A stretch of DNA of 64,000 bases from Paenibacillus sp. ACRRY (GCF_022346995.1 NZ_JAKRNM010000001.1:62001-126000); one strand, 5' to 3'. Shown: positions 8,406 to 17,954, counted from the first letter of the stretch. A program made the numbers and translations. The notes: generated by a model not told the origin, from the sequence alone.

Positions 8406-10490
8406 GTGGCGAAAATACATGTCCTTGACGAACATATTGCCAACCAGATTGCAGCAGGTGAAGTAGTTGAACGGCCTGCTTCGGTTGTAAAGGAATTACT
8501 GGAGAATTCCGTGGATGCTGGGGCTACCAAAATTGAAGTTTCCGTTGAAGAGGGCGGATTGCTCAGTATTCGTGTGAAAGACAACGGTTCAGGCATTGAG
8601 CCAGAGGATCTGGAAACAGCATTCTATCGTCATGCAACAAGCAAAATTACGCACGGCCGTGATCTCTTCCAGATCACAAGTCTTGGTTTTCGGGGAGAGG
8701 CTCTGCCGAGTATCGCGGCTGTCTCCAAGGTCGAAGTGCTAACGGCTAGCGGAGACGACGGCCGAGGGCGCCGGATTGTGATTGAGGGTGGCAAACTGTG
8801 TACACATGAGGATGCTACTTCACCTCAAGGGACAGAGTTTGTTGTCAAAGAATTATTTTATAATACTCCTGCACGGTTGAAATATATGAAAACGATCCAA
8901 ACCGAGCTGGGACATATCTCGGATGTGCTGTACCGGATGGCTATGTCCCATCCGCATATTTCCTTTACGCTGCGGCATAATGCCAACGTGCTGCTGCAGA
9001 CGCTCGGAAACGGCGACCTGCTCCAGGTGGTTGCAGCAATCTACGGAACGAGTGCAGCCAAAGCCATGCTGCCCATCCAGGGCGAGAATCTGGATTATCG
9101 GGTAAGTGGATTAATCAGTCTTCCGGAATGGACACGGGCCAATCGAGGCGGCATGTCAACGATTGTGAATGGTCGTTTTATTCGCAATTATGGTCTTAAT
9201 CAAGCCATTCTTAAAGCGTATCACACGTTACTGCCGATCAATCGATTCCCGCTTGTTGTGGTGCAGCTTGAGATGCATCCTTCACTCGTGGATGTAAACG
9301 TTCATCCGGCAAAACTGGAAGTGCGGTTCAGCAAGGAAGCCGAGTTGTACGAATTTATTGAAACGACAGTACGGGGAATTCTGCGGCAGGAAGTGCTTAT
9401 ACCTCAAGTGACCAAACAGCAGATCCGACGTGGAGACGACAGTTCATTTATACAGGAACAGTTTCTGTTTCCGCGAGGACCATACAAGGATGAGCCAGCG
9501 ATAGAAGATGAGGGTGCACAGTCCAAAAAGAATAACACCCCTCTGCCTGGAAACACGTCTGTGGAAGAGGACGATCTGGATGCCCCCGCTGATATTCAAC
9601 CGGGACAGGCTGCAGAACTTTTTCCAGAGGTACCTCCCTTGCCTGACGCTCCGCCGCCAGATCAGCTCAACCCGATGAATCCGTTTCATGCCATTGTTGG
9701 TGAGCGGATTCAGGCAGATGAACGCGAAGTGAAAGCTCAGGACACAGCGCCGACATATCGTCCCACCAACGTGAATGCTCCAGTTAGAGAAAACCGGCCG
9801 TCATATCAAGCGTCTAATCGTTCCAATATGGAGCGCAGCTGGAAGGGTTCAGGTTTACCTGATACTGCGAAGCTGGCAGCAGCGGTGAAGTCGGATGCGA
9901 CGTTGCCGGCGTTTCCTGAGCTTAGCCTGATTGGTCAGCATCACGGTACGTATCTGATAGCCCAGAATGAAGATGGCCTCTATCTGATTGATCAGCATGC
10001 CGCCCATGAGCGGGTGAATTATGAGTATTATTATGAAAAGTTTGGCAATCCGGCTCAAGCCTCACAGGAGCTTTTGCTGCCAATCACACTGGAGTTTACA
10101 CCGTCCGAAACGGAAAAACTCAAGTCAAGGCTGGCCTGGTTTGAACAGGCTGGGGTCTATCTGGAGCATTTCGGTGGACAGACGTTTCGTGTACGCTCCC
10201 ATCCGTTCTGGTTTCCCAAAGGGGACGAGAAGGATATTATTGAGGAAATGTCTGAATGGGTGCTAAGCGAGCGCAGCATTGATGTGGGGAAAATGCGGGA
10301 AGCTGCTTCCATCATGTGCTCTTGCAAAGCTTCAATTAAAGCCAATCAAAAGCTGACAGAACAGGAAGCAGAGACGCTAATTCAGCGACTCGGTTCCTGC
10401 AGGCAGCCATATACTTGTCCACACGGGCGACCGATAGTGGTTTCATTTTCAACCTATGATCTGGAGAAATTGTTCAAGCGGGTCATGTAG
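8406..10490 (+). CDS. mutL: DNA mismatch repair protein MutL with endonuclease motif
   Basis: MutL is the GHKL ATPase that nicks the daughter strand after MutS activation. The N-terminus shows the ATPase motifs (KELLENSVDAGA, DNGSGI, GFRGEAL). After a poorly conserved linker of roughly residues 340-500, the C-terminal domain carries DQHAAHERVNYE (529-540), the DQHA-x2-E-x4-E endonuclease motif, plus the SCKASIKANQKL and CPHGRP (from 671) motifs that complete the zinc site. QELLLP at about 554 fits the beta-clamp interaction motif known in Bacillus MutL. So this is a nicking MutL for a MutH-less pathway. GTG start at 8406 behind GGGAGGGG. Confidence 0.97.
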   Translation: MAKIHVLDEHIANQIAAGEVVERPASVVKELLENSVDAGATKIEVSVEEGGLLSIRVKDNGSGIEPEDLETAFYRHATSKITHGRDLFQITSLGFRGEALPSIAAVSKVEVLTASGDDGRGRRIVIEGGKLCTHEDATSPQGTEFVVKELFYNTPARLKYMKTIQTELGHISDVLYRMAMSHPHISFTLRHNANVLLQTLGNGDLLQVVAAIYGTSAAKAMLPIQGENLDYRVSGLISLPEWTRANRGGMSTIVNGRFIRNYGLNQAILKAYHTLLPINRFPLVVVQLEMHPSLVDVNVHPAKLEVRFSKEAELYEFIETTVRGILRQEVLIPQVTKQQIRRGDDSSFIQEQFLFPRGPYKDEPAIEDEGAQSKKNNTPLPGNTSVEEDDLDAPADIQPGQAAELFPEVPPLPDAPPPDQLNPMNPFHAIVGERIQADEREVKAQDTAPTYRPTNVNAPVRENRPSYQASNRSNMERSWKGSGLPDTAKLAAAVKSDATLPAFPELSLIGQHHGTYLIAQNEDGLYLIDQHAAHERVNYEYYYEKFGNPAQASQELLLPITLEFTPSETEKLKSRLAWFEQAGVYLEHFGGQTFRVRSHPFWFPKGDEKDIIEEMSEWVLSERSIDVGKMREAASIMCSCKASIKANQKLTEQEAETLIQRLGSCRQPYTCPHGRPIVVSFSTYDLEKLFKRVM

Positions 10491-10507
10491 CTGTTTAGGA
10501 GGAAGTT

Positions 10508-11293
10508 ATGTATATTACAACCGGTGATACAGAGGCGCCTTCGCTTGTGGAACGCGCGCGCAAGCTCGCGGAAACGACGGGTGGCACCTATGTGCCGCGC
10601 AATAAAAAGTCTTTGCCCAGGCTGATTGAACGTTATGGCGTTAACGAAATCATGGTCGTGCTTCAGGGCAAGGCGCGCTTGTATCGCAAGAATGCGCCGC
10701 AGCTTGAATTTCATCCAAGCATGGGATTTGTACGTGCGAAGCGTGTACTGCGCGGAGAGCCAGATCCTATGCTGGAAGCGGGAGCCGTACTTGAAGGAGA
10801 TACCATCATTGATTGTACAGCCGGATTGGGAACGGATGCGCTGGTGTTCTCCGTAGCAGCAGGTAAGCAGGGGCAGGTTATTGCTTGTGAAAGCTCGCTG
10901 CAGCTCTATACGCTATTGGTTGAGGGGATGTCCTATTACGAGAGTAATCAGCCCGAAGTCGATGAAGCCTTTCGCAGAATTGAATTAAGACATGCCAATC
11001 ATCTGGATCTCCTTCGTTCAATGCCGGATCGAAGCTGTGATACAGTATACTTCGACCCCATGTTCCGCGAGCCGATGATGGATTCAAGTGCGATTCAGCC
11101 CTTGCGGGATTATGCAAACTCCCATGCACTGGATATTCAAAGTATCATGGAGGCCAAACGGGTAGCCCGGAAGCGGGTTGTGATGAAAGAAAAGCGCGGC
11201 AGCGCGGAGTTTATGAGGCTTGGATTCGAGGTGCTGGATCGCGCCAATGCAAAAACACTGTACGGAGTGATAAATGTTGAAAGCGGAAGTTAA
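10508..11293 (+). CDS. Class I SAM-dependent methyltransferase (RsmJ-like, SAM_MT_15)
   Basis: The Rossmann methyltransferase core is visible: motif I IDCTAGLGTDALVFSVAAG and the catalytic-type motif YFDPMFREP, which match the RsmJ/YpiP-like family whose E. coli member methylates 16S rRNA G1516. The N-terminal ~65 residues resemble the substrate-binding extension of that family. The RNA target here is inferred, not shown. ATG at 10508 follows AGGAGGAAG at close to ideal distance. The gene overlaps miaA by 20 bases, so the two RNA-modification enzymes are co-translated in the mutSL-miaA operon. Confidence 0.8.
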   Translation: MYITTGDTEAPSLVERARKLAETTGGTYVPRNKKSLPRLIERYGVNEIMVVLQGKARLYRKNAPQLEFHPSMGFVRAKRVLRGEPDPMLEAGAVLEGDTIIDCTAGLGTDALVFSVAAGKQGQVIACESSLQLYTLLVEGMSYYESNQPEVDEAFRRIELRHANHLDLLRSMPDRSCDTVYFDPMFREPMMDSSAIQPLRDYANSHALDIQSIMEAKRVARKRVVMKEKRGSAEFMRLGFEVLDRANAKTLYGVINVESGS

Positions 11294-12224
11294 ACCGAAA
11301 CTGCTTGTATTGGTCGGACCGACAGCAGTAGGTAAAACAAGGATGAGTATCGAGCTCGCAAAAGCATTTAATTGCGAGATTATTTCGGGAGATTCGATGC
11401 AGGTCTATCGTGAGATGGACATCGGAACGGCCAAGATTACCCGTGAAGAGATGAAAGGGGTACCCCACCATCTCATTGATATTCATGAACCGGAATATCC
11501 ATATTCAGTGGCGGAATTTCAGGAGTGCTGTACCCGTCTGATCAGTGAAATACAGGATCGCGGTAAGCTGCCCTTTATTGTTGGGGGAACCGGTCTGTAT
11601 GTAGAGTCGGTCTGTTACGGATTTCAATTCTCGGAAAGTGGGTCGGATGAGGCTTTTCGGGAGGAACAGTTCCGCTATGCGGAGTTACATGGTGCTCAGG
11701 CACTGCATGACAAGCTGAGGGAAATAGATCCAATTAGTGCGGACCGGCTGCATGTGAACGATCAGCGGCGAATTGTTCGGGCTCTTGAGATTTACCATCT
11801 GACAGGGGAGAAGTTATCTGAACAACTGGCGTCACAGAAAAAAGAATCCCCGTATGATCTGAGTATCATAGGTTTAACAATGGATCGTCAAAAGCTCTAT
11901 GCCAGGGTTGAAGAACGTATTGACCTGATGATTGAGCAAGGTTTGGTAGAAGAAGTGAGGTCACTGCTGGAACGCGGTGTGGCCAGAGGACATATCTCCA
12001 TGCAGGGACTGGGATACAAGGAAATCGCGGCGTATCTTCAAGGCGAAGTCAGCTGGGATGCAGCGGTGGAATGGCTGAAGAGGGATACCCGCCGCTTTGC
12101 CAAACGCCAACTTTCCTGGTTCCGGCATATGAAGGACATTGAATGGGTGGATATGACAGATACCGAAGATTTCGCAGGGAACTATGAACAGGTATGTGCA
12201 TTAATTAATGAAAAGTTTAAATGA
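11274..12224 (+). CDS. miaA: tRNA dimethylallyltransferase MiaA
   Basis: MiaA adds a dimethylallyl group to A37 of tRNAs reading codons that start with U. The P-loop GPTAVGKT lies at the N-terminus, followed by the conserved ISGDSMQVYREMDIGTAK, HHLIDI and GGTGLYVES motifs and, near the C-terminus, KRDTRRFAKRQLSWFR. Length 316 is typical. The ATG at 11274 sits inside the end of the upstream methyltransferase gene, with GGAGTG just before it. It is followed by a terminator, closing the mutS-mutL-methyltransferase-miaA operon; hfq lies downstream as in many bacteria. Confidence 0.98.
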   Translation: MLKAEVKPKLLVLVGPTAVGKTRMSIELAKAFNCEIISGDSMQVYREMDIGTAKITREEMKGVPHHLIDIHEPEYPYSVAEFQECCTRLISEIQDRGKLPFIVGGTGLYVESVCYGFQFSESGSDEAFREEQFRYAELHGAQALHDKLREIDPISADRLHVNDQRRIVRALEIYHLTGEKLSEQLASQKKESPYDLSIIGLTMDRQKLYARVEERIDLMIEQGLVEEVRSLLERGVARGHISMQGLGYKEIAAYLQGEVSWDAAVEWLKRDTRRFAKRQLSWFRHMKDIEWVDMTDTEDFAGNYEQVCALINEKFK

Positions 12225-12262
12225 TTTCCAGACGTGTGAATAGGTCCCCTATGGGACGTTTG

Positions 12263-12307
12263 AACCTCTATCTCTTGATTTCGAAAAGAGTAGAGGTTTT
12301 TTATTTT
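12263..12307 (+). terminator. Intrinsic terminator after miaA
   Basis: AACCTCTA-t-CTCTT (12263-12276) pairs with AAGAG-TAGAGGTT (12286-12298), followed by TTTTATTTT. A small GTCCC/GGGAC hairpin lies just upstream at 12244-12257. Confidence 0.9.
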
Positions 12308-12440
12308 GAGTATAAAACTTAGAAAATAAAGGGATAGAATCAATAAAATGATTGTAAAAAAATAACATTGTCATTAAGATGAAAACACATAACAACATGA
12401 GACAATGACGATGTGTTCAAATGAGAAAGGAGGAATCTGA

Positions 12441-12668
12441 ATGGACTCAAGTGTAAGTGGAGTGACGAGTTTATATCTCTTTTTGTCCGGAATATATGGA
12501 GTTGCCGTTGCCATTCTGGGTCTTATTGCCCTAATTTGGGTAATTATCGTTCTGTCTAATACCAATACATACCTGAAAATGCTGATACATGATCGAAAAG
12601 AACGGCAGAAAATTCCGTTAACAAAAGCATTGGCTAACCCGTTGGTTGACCAGGAACGTAAGGAATAA
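12441..12668 (+). CDS. Small single-span membrane protein, unknown function
   Basis: A 75-residue protein with a hydrophobic stretch of about 30 residues (residues 9-40, through GVAVAILGLIALIWVIIVL) and a basic C-terminus containing HDRKERQK. The strong ribosome site AAAGGAGG at 12425-12432 before the ATG supports it as a real gene. I do not recognise a named family. It stands alone between the miaA terminator and hfq. A role at the membrane is all that can be inferred. Confidence 0.65.
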   Translation: MDSSVSGVTSLYLFLSGIYGVAVAILGLIALIWVIIVLSNTNTYLKMLIHDRKERQKIPLTKALANPLVDQERKE

Positions 12669-12718
12669 AGCGCTCTAAAACGATGATTTTGTCCCTCTTT
12701 TGCATTTTAGACAAGCGG

Positions 12719-12726
12719 TGTATAAT
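12719..12726 (+). promoter_or_regulatory. Possible distal -10 element upstream of hfq
   Basis: TATAAT at 12721-12726 preceded by TG. The region 15-17 bases upstream (TTTTGCA) is only a weak -35 match. Confidence 0.35.
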
Positions 12727-12813
12727 GGATAAGTCTTCTAACTGCACGTCAGGCTGATTCCGAGATGCAAATTAGTAGACAAGGGGTTTTTGTGGATTAT
12801 ATGAAACTGTTCA

Positions 12814-12822
12814 TGATATAAT
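12814..12822 (+). promoter_or_regulatory. Extended -10 promoter of hfq
   Basis: TGATATAAT at 12814-12822 is a perfect extended -10, about 75 bases before the hfq start; no good -35 hexamer is seen. Confidence 0.55.
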
Positions 12823-12896
12823 AGCACGAAAGCTACTCAGCGATATTGAATACTATCTTAAACACGAATTCAAATGAACCAATGGGGGTACGGCTA

Positions 12897-13139
12897 ATGA
12901 ACAAGTCCATCAACATCCAAGATACGTTCTTGAACCAACTGCGGAAAGAAAACATTCCTGCTACGGTCTATCTGACCAACGGCTTTCAAATCCGTGGAAC
13001 GATCAAGGCATTTGACAATTTTACGATCGTCATTGACAGCGACGGACGCCAGCAAATGGTCTATAAGCACGCCATCTCCACGTTCACGCCGCAACGCAGC
13101 GTATCGCTGATGCAGCAGGATAACAGCGGCGAAGCTTAA
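12897..13139 (+). CDS. hfq: RNA chaperone Hfq
   Basis: Hfq forms Sm-like hexamers that bind small RNAs and mRNAs. Sm1 ([19 protein letters not shown], then [17 protein letters not shown]) and Sm2 ([10 protein letters not shown]) are clear. The protein is 80 residues from the ATG at 12897, which has GGGGGT ahead of it; the frame is open further upstream from a TTG at 12846, but family length rejects that start. The short C-terminal tail is usual for Gram-positive Hfq. The miaA-hfq neighbourhood is the conserved one. A hairpin with a partial T-tract follows. Confidence 0.97.
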   Translation: MNKSINIQDTFLNQLRKENIPATVYLTNGFQIRGTIKAFDNFTIVIDSDGRQQMVYKHAISTFTPQRSVSLMQQDNSGEA

Positions 13140-13194
13140 AAAATTTCGAAACCTTTTCTACAACCATTTCGTCTACAAGTATAGGAATTGAAGC

Positions 13195-13224
13195 AGAGCA
13201 ACCTTAACAAGGGTTGTTCTTTTC
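13195..13224 (+). terminator. Probable terminator after hfq
   Basis: AGAGCAACC (13195-13203) pairs with GGTTGTTCT (13212-13220, one G-U pair), followed by TTTCATT. The T-tract is short, so strength is uncertain. Confidence 0.65.
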
Positions 13225-13309
13225 ATTCCGGGCAAAAAAGGGTTATGATAAGCCTTAGCCAATACAGGCGAATAGAAATTACGCAACCGAAAGGGAGTCA
13301 GGAGGTAAC

Positions 13310-16024
13310 ATGCCAAACGATCCGTTGTCGAGGTCTAACAATCGCAACAACAATAACAAGTCAACCAAAAAAGCGAAGTCAAAGACCTCTAAAAAGAAAA
13401 AAATTACGGGTAAACGCGTTGGGTGGACACTATTTTTCACAATGGCAATCGCCATCTTTTGTGCACTTGGCGGGTATCTGTTCATCATGGTAAGTGGTGA
13501 GCGGCTGCTTACAGCCAACATGGACAAAACAACAATTAATGAGACGTCGAAAGTATATGATCGCAATGGGCAATTAATGGGGGAGCTGTCGATTCAGAAG
13601 CTGGAACCCGTTGATGAAGATGAGATTCCCGAATTGGTAAAGGAAGCTTTTGTCGCAACAGAGGATAGACGATTCTATGAGCATCAGGGTGTGGATATCT
13701 GGTCCATAGGACGTGCGGCTGTTAAAGACGTCATGGCCCGTTCCATGGTGGAGGGCGGTAGTACGCTAACCCAACAGCTTGCGAAAAACATGTTCCTGTC
13801 CCGTGACAAAACATTCTTCCGGAAAGCGACGGAAGTATCCATTGCGATGGCTTTGGAGCGCAAGTACACAAAAGACGAGATTCTGACCATGTATCTGAAC
13901 CGAATCTTCTTCGGTCATCAGCGTTATGGTATTAAAGCCGCATCCGAATTTTATTTTGGCAAGGATAAGCTTGAGGACCTTGATTTGTGGGAAATTGCCA
14001 CGCTGGCAGCGATGCCTAAAGGGCCGTCCGCCTATAACCCGCTGAGCAACCCGAACGATTCCAAAGCACGCCGCGGTGTGGTGCTGCAGCTGATGTACGA
14101 ACAGGGCTACATCACGAAGGAAGAAATGGATGAAGCGAAAGCGGTGGATTACGATTATACCCCACCGGAAAAAGAGCAAAAATATCAAGCCTTTATTGAT
14201 TATGTTCTTCGTGAAGCGGAACGCGTAACAGGCAAAACAGAAGATGATCTGAACATCGGTGGTTACAAGATTTATACAACCATGGATGCCCAGGCACAGA
14301 CGGCGATGGAAAGTGCATTCTCGGATGACAGTTTATTTGAGGAAAGCAAGGATGACCAGAAGGTTCAAGGATCCATGGTTATCATGAACCATGAAAATGG
14401 CAGTCTCGTTGCTCTCTTGGGTGGACGTGATTATCAAACGAAGGGGTACAGCCGGGTAACACAGAGCCGCAGACAACCGGGATCGGCATTCAAGCCCATC
14501 GTATCGTATGCCCCTGCACTGGAGTCTGGCGACTATAACGCCAACTCGCCGCTGAGCAATCAGAAGCAGTGCTTCGGCAATTATTGCCCGGGAAACTTGC
14601 ACGGATACTCTTCAACAATTAGTATGACGGAGGCCATCACGAAGTCGGAGAACATTCCTGCTGTATGGCTGCTTGATAAAATAGGTGTAAATACAGGCGT
14701 ACAATTTGCGAAGAGTGTAGGCATACAGCTTACAGATGAGGATAAAAACCTCGCGATCGCCCTGGGTGGTCTGAGTAAAGGTACAAATACACTTGAAATG
14801 GCTCAGGCTTATAGTGCATTTGCAAACCTAGGTGAATATCAAGATGCATACTCGATCAAGGAAATCAAAGACAGCTCGGATAAGTCTGTTTACAAGCATG
14901 ACAAGTCGGACACGACACGTGTCATGAGTGAACAAAATGCATACGCATTGACACAGATGCTTCAAAACGTAGTTAATGATGGTACAGGACGTTCAGCACG
15001 ACTGGATCGTCCAGTAGCAGGTAAAACCGGTACGGTGCAAAGCGGCATCGCTGGCAACAGCGCGAACCGTGATGTTTGGTTTGTCGGTTATACGCCTGAA
15101 TGGACTGCTGCAGTCTGGATGGGATACGATAACCCGGATGCAACCCATATGCTCAAAAATAGCAGTAAGTTATCCGCTGCTTTCTTCGCTAAAGTTATGA
15201 CTGATGCTCTGAAGGGTGTACCTGTGAAGGACTTTGAAGCACCTAAAGGTGCGCAGGCGCCACCACCGGAAGAAACGCAACCGGAGCAGCCGCAATTGTC
15301 GGTTAGTGGATTAAGCGGAGCGTATGATCCGAATTCTCAGACAGTTTCGCTTAACTGGACAGGTACGGGAGACGCAAATACTCAGTATCGTATCTATCGT
15401 AAAGAAACGTCCGAAGCGCAATTCACGCATCTGATTGATTCAGTGGGATCGACTAGTGCGCAGGATCTGAGTGCACTTCCAGGTCTGACTTATGAGTATT
15501 ATGTTACAGCGGTTGATCTGGCCTCCGGACTTGAAACGGATCCTTCCAATACGATCTCACTTATGATTGAAGCCCAAGAGATCGAACCAGTGGAACCAGA
15601 ACCGGGTACAGACCCAGGAACGGATCCAGGAACGGAACAGCCGGGTATAGAGAATCCAGATAACGGTTCACCGGATAATGGAAATTCGGGTGAAAACAAC
15701 GGTAACAATGGGAATAACGGCAACAACGGTAACAATGGAAACGGTAATGGAAACAATGGCAATAATGGTAACGGTAATGGAAACAATGGCAATAATGGTA
15801 ACGGTAACGGCAACAATGGAGGACAGGGACAAGGAAACGGCCAGTCGGGTGATGGAAGTACATCCCCTGGAACGGGTACTACCGAACCTGGTGGAAGCAG
15901 TGATGGCTCCAGCGACGGTTCGGTTACGACTCCTGGCGAAGTTGTTACACCGGATGCCGGAACAGAAAGCAATACAGGCGAAAATGATGGTTCGGTTGAA
16001 ACACAGACCGGAAACGAGGGTTAA
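13310..16024 (+). CDS. Class A penicillin-binding protein (PBP1A/PonA type) with FN3 domain and Asn/Gly-rich tail
   Basis: A bifunctional cell-wall synthase. Order: a very basic, Asn/Lys-rich cytoplasmic N-terminus (1-38), membrane anchor (~42-64), glycosyltransferase 51 domain with EDRRFYEHQGVD and GGSTLTQQLAKN, transpeptidase domain with SAFK (catalytic Ser392, Lys395), the SEN motif and KTG (572-574), then a fibronectin type III-like module (~660-745). The tail is dominated by Asn-Gly repeats and ends in Gly/Ser/Thr-rich sequence. The tail is probably extracellular. At 904 residues it is long for the family because of FN3 and tail. ATG follows AGGAGG. Terminator downstream. Confidence 0.95.
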   Translation: MPNDPLSRSNNRNNNNKSTKKAKSKTSKKKKITGKRVGWTLFFTMAIAIFCALGGYLFIMVSGERLLTANMDKTTINETSKVYDRNGQLMGELSIQKLEPVDEDEIPELVKEAFVATEDRRFYEHQGVDIWSIGRAAVKDVMARSMVEGGSTLTQQLAKNMFLSRDKTFFRKATEVSIAMALERKYTKDEILTMYLNRIFFGHQRYGIKAASEFYFGKDKLEDLDLWEIATLAAMPKGPSAYNPLSNPNDSKARRGVVLQLMYEQGYITKEEMDEAKAVDYDYTPPEKEQKYQAFIDYVLREAERVTGKTEDDLNIGGYKIYTTMDAQAQTAMESAFSDDSLFEESKDDQKVQGSMVIMNHENGSLVALLGGRDYQTKGYSRVTQSRRQPGSAFKPIVSYAPALESGDYNANSPLSNQKQCFGNYCPGNLHGYSSTISMTEAITKSENIPAVWLLDKIGVNTGVQFAKSVGIQLTDEDKNLAIALGGLSKGTNTLEMAQAYSAFANLGEYQDAYSIKEIKDSSDKSVYKHDKSDTTRVMSEQNAYALTQMLQNVVNDGTGRSARLDRPVAGKTGTVQSGIAGNSANRDVWFVGYTPEWTAAVWMGYDNPDATHMLKNSSKLSAAFFAKVMTDALKGVPVKDFEAPKGAQAPPPEETQPEQPQLSVSGLSGAYDPNSQTVSLNWTGTGDANTQYRIYRKETSEAQFTHLIDSVGSTSAQDLSALPGLTYEYYVTAVDLASGLETDPSNTISLMIEAQEIEPVEPEPGTDPGTDPGTEQPGIENPDNGSPDNGNSGENNGNNGNNGNNGNNGNGNGNNGNNGNGNGNNGNNGNGNGNNGGQGQGNGQSGDGSTSPGTGTTEPGGSSDGSSDGSVTTPGEVVTPDAGTESNTGENDGSVETQTGNEG
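15688..15826 (+). repeat. Low-complexity Asn-Gly repeat tract with a perfect 30-bp tandem duplication
   Basis: Within the PBP tail, codons GGN, AAC and AAT alternate. The 30 bases at 15741-15770 are repeated exactly at 15771-15800, and a third copy starts at 15801 before diverging. The repeat is a multiple of three, so copy-number change keeps the frame open. Confidence 0.95.
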
Positions 16025-16054
16025 TTTTAACTAAATATCATTAACGCAGCTCAT

Positions 16055-16097
16055 AACCTGCTTCCCGAATGATCGGTGAAGCAGGTTTTTTTGTTTT
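16055..16097 (+). terminator. Intrinsic terminator after the class A PBP gene
   Basis: AACCTGCTTC (16055-16064) pairs with GAAGCAGGTT (16078-16087) and runs into TTTTTTGTTTT. Confidence 0.9.
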
Positions 16098-16309
16098 AAA
16101 CTGCCGTATTTTAACTCAATTCATATTGAGTAATTGGTGTGGCAACGCTTAATTTTGAGTGTATAACTTAAATATGGTAAGCTGTAGCTATCGTAATACG
16201 TTGTGCAAAACTGATTCGTAAGTCATGGAATCGGATATGCGGACGTTATTCAGTGTTCACCAATATGAGAAACAGGTCAAGGACCTGTAGTCGGCAAAGA
16301 GGGGTTCGT

Positions 16310-16873
16310 ATGAAACGGAAATTCGGGGACCGCGCGAACTGGCGCCGGATTACGAACCGACAATTTACATGCCGGTTCGTACAATCCAAAGTTTTTACGG
16401 GTTACATTACGTTGTATACCATACAGGATTTGAAAGAACCCTTGTGGAAAACCTATGGGGGGAGTACGTTCTGCATCGCCGATAAAGGATATTCATGGTT
16501 GCAGTATTATCCGAAGGGAGAGCACTTCGTGGTAACGGCCATGTTTGACGATCAGGAACGGATCGTTGAATGGTACATTGACACCTGTCGAAGCCAGGGT
16601 ATCACGGATCAGGGGGTTCCTTGGTTTGATGATCTCTATCTGGATGTAGTCGTCCTGAAAGATGGAGAGGTATTTTTGCTGGATGAAGATGAGCTTGAAG
16701 ACGCCCTTTCGCGTAAGCATATTACAACCGGTGATTATGATCTGGCTAACCGAACGGCCAAGGAATTGCTGCATGCCATTGATGCTCATGTGTTTCCTTA
16801 TTTTCAACTATCATTGAAGCATCGGCAAACCTTGTTTGAAAACGGAGAGTTTCGGAAAAACGTTCAAATCTGA
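16310..16873 (+). CDS. DUF402 domain protein (nucleoside di-/triphosphatase-like)
   Basis: The 187-residue product has the DUF402 core: YSWLQYYPKGEHFVVTAMFDDQ, then WFDDLYLDVVV and the acidic LLDEDELEDAL, whose carboxylates bind divalent metal in characterised Gram-positive homologues that hydrolyse nucleoside di- and triphosphates. The enzymatic assignment is by family only. The frame is open from a GTG at 16253, but AGAGGGG at 16299-16304 fits the ATG at 16310. It lies between the PBP gene and spoVK; no operon link is evident on the upstream side because of the terminator. Confidence 0.8.
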   Translation: MKRKFGDRANWRRITNRQFTCRFVQSKVFTGYITLYTIQDLKEPLWKTYGGSTFCIADKGYSWLQYYPKGEHFVVTAMFDDQERIVEWYIDTCRSQGITDQGVPWFDDLYLDVVVLKDGEVFLLDEDELEDALSRKHITTGDYDLANRTAKELLHAIDAHVFPYFQLSLKHRQTLFENGEFRKNVQI

Positions 16874-16982
16874 GTTTTGACCAAGCAGAGAATTACTTCG
16901 CCATCCTTCTAATATTGGAGCATCTGATAGAATACATTAATAATCAGGAGAGATCAGCCCGATAAAATAGAGGTGATGGCGA

Positions 16983-17954
16983 ATGAACGGACGGGTCATG
17001 GCTGCAGGAGGGCAACCGGGAGGCAGACCATCCAGACAAATTAATGTTGTATTGCGCAACCAGGAGCCTCAGATGTTGGCCAAGGAAGAGGAGACACCAC
17101 TTCAGGCAGTAAAGGGATTAGCTAAGCATAGCCATTTTCAGGAGATTCAAGGTGAGCTGGAGCAGTTAGTTGGGCTGGAAAACATCAAGGATCTCGTATT
17201 TGAAATCTATGCATTTTTGCAAATCGCCCAGATGCGTTCTGAGGCAGGGCTAATCAGTGGAGCACATGTGTATCATATGATTTTCAAAGGAAATCCAGGG
17301 ACCGGAAAAACAACGGTTGCGCGGATTGTGGCAAAGCTGTTCCAAAAGATGGGCGTGCTCAGTAAAGGTCATCTTATTGAGGTGGAGCGGGCCGATCTGG
17401 TCGGAGAGTATATTGGACATACGGCACAGAAAACCCGTGATCTGGTGAAAAAGGCACTTGGAGGCATCTTGTTTATCGACGAGGCATACAGTTTGGCTCG
17501 CGGTGGCGAGAAGGATTTTGGCAAGGAAGCTATTGATACACTTGTAAAATCCATGGAAGATCACAAAAATCAATTCATTTTGATTCTGGCAGGATACTCT
17601 GAAGAAATTGATTTCTTTCTGCAGACCAATCCGGGATTACCATCCCGATTTCCTATCCAGGTTGAATTTCCGGATTACAGTATAGATCAGTTGATACAGA
17701 TTTCAGAGATTATGGCAAAAGAGCGAGACTATATTTTAATGCCACAAACTATCCTGAAGTTGAAGCAGCATTTGCTGCAAGAAAAAAATGAATCTCAGCA
17801 TGCCTTCAGCAATGCTCGGTATGTTCGAAATGCAATTGAGCGGTCCATACGTCATCAGGCTGTTCGATTGCTGGAACAGTATACCCAGGGTAGTCCGGGA
17901 AAATTGGAACTGATGACGATTCGGACAGAGGATTTGAAGTTTGAGCGAAAGTAA
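16983..17954 (+). CDS. spoVK: Stage V sporulation protein K, AAA+ ATPase
   Basis: SpoVK is a CbxX/CfxQ-type AAA+ ATPase needed for late spore maturation. Seen: an N-terminal ~55-residue variable part, then the AAA core with Walker A GNPGTGKTT, Walker B GILFIDEAYSLARGG, a sensor-like region LILAGYSEEIDFFL, the PGLPSRF arginine motif and a helical lid domain. Length 323 is standard. Its position between hfq and hflX repeats the B. subtilis arrangement, although nrd and cwlC genes found there are absent here. Reading starts at ATG 16983 behind GAGGTG. Confidence 0.95.
   Translation: MNGRVMAAGGQPGGRPSRQINVVLRNQEPQMLAKEEETPLQAVKGLAKHSHFQEIQGELEQLVGLENIKDLVFEIYAFLQIAQMRSEAGLISGAHVYHMIFKGNPGTGKTTVARIVAKLFQKMGVLSKGHLIEVERADLVGEYIGHTAQKTRDLVKKALGGILFIDEAYSLARGGEKDFGKEAIDTLVKSMEDHKNQFILILAGYSEEIDFFLQTNPGLPSRFPIQVEFPDYSIDQLIQISEIMAKERDYILMPQTILKLKQHLLQEKNESQHAFSNARYVRNAIERSIRHQAVRLLEQYTQGSPGKLELMTIRTEDLKFERK

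Noticed and set aside
15741-15810. Repeat tract as a CRISPR array
   Set aside because: Repeats are directly adjacent, without spacers, and encode the PBP tail in frame.
15499-15972. Long minus-strand frame opposite the PBP tail, rich in Pro and Leu
   Set aside because: It is the mirror of the Asn/Gly repeat; the low-complexity codons keep the antisense frame open.
16114-16131. Palindrome ACTCAAT-TCAT-ATTGAGT upstream of the DUF402 gene as an operator
   Set aside because: A clean inverted repeat, but no promoter or regulator can be tied to it; it may just be a weak hairpin after the PBP terminator.
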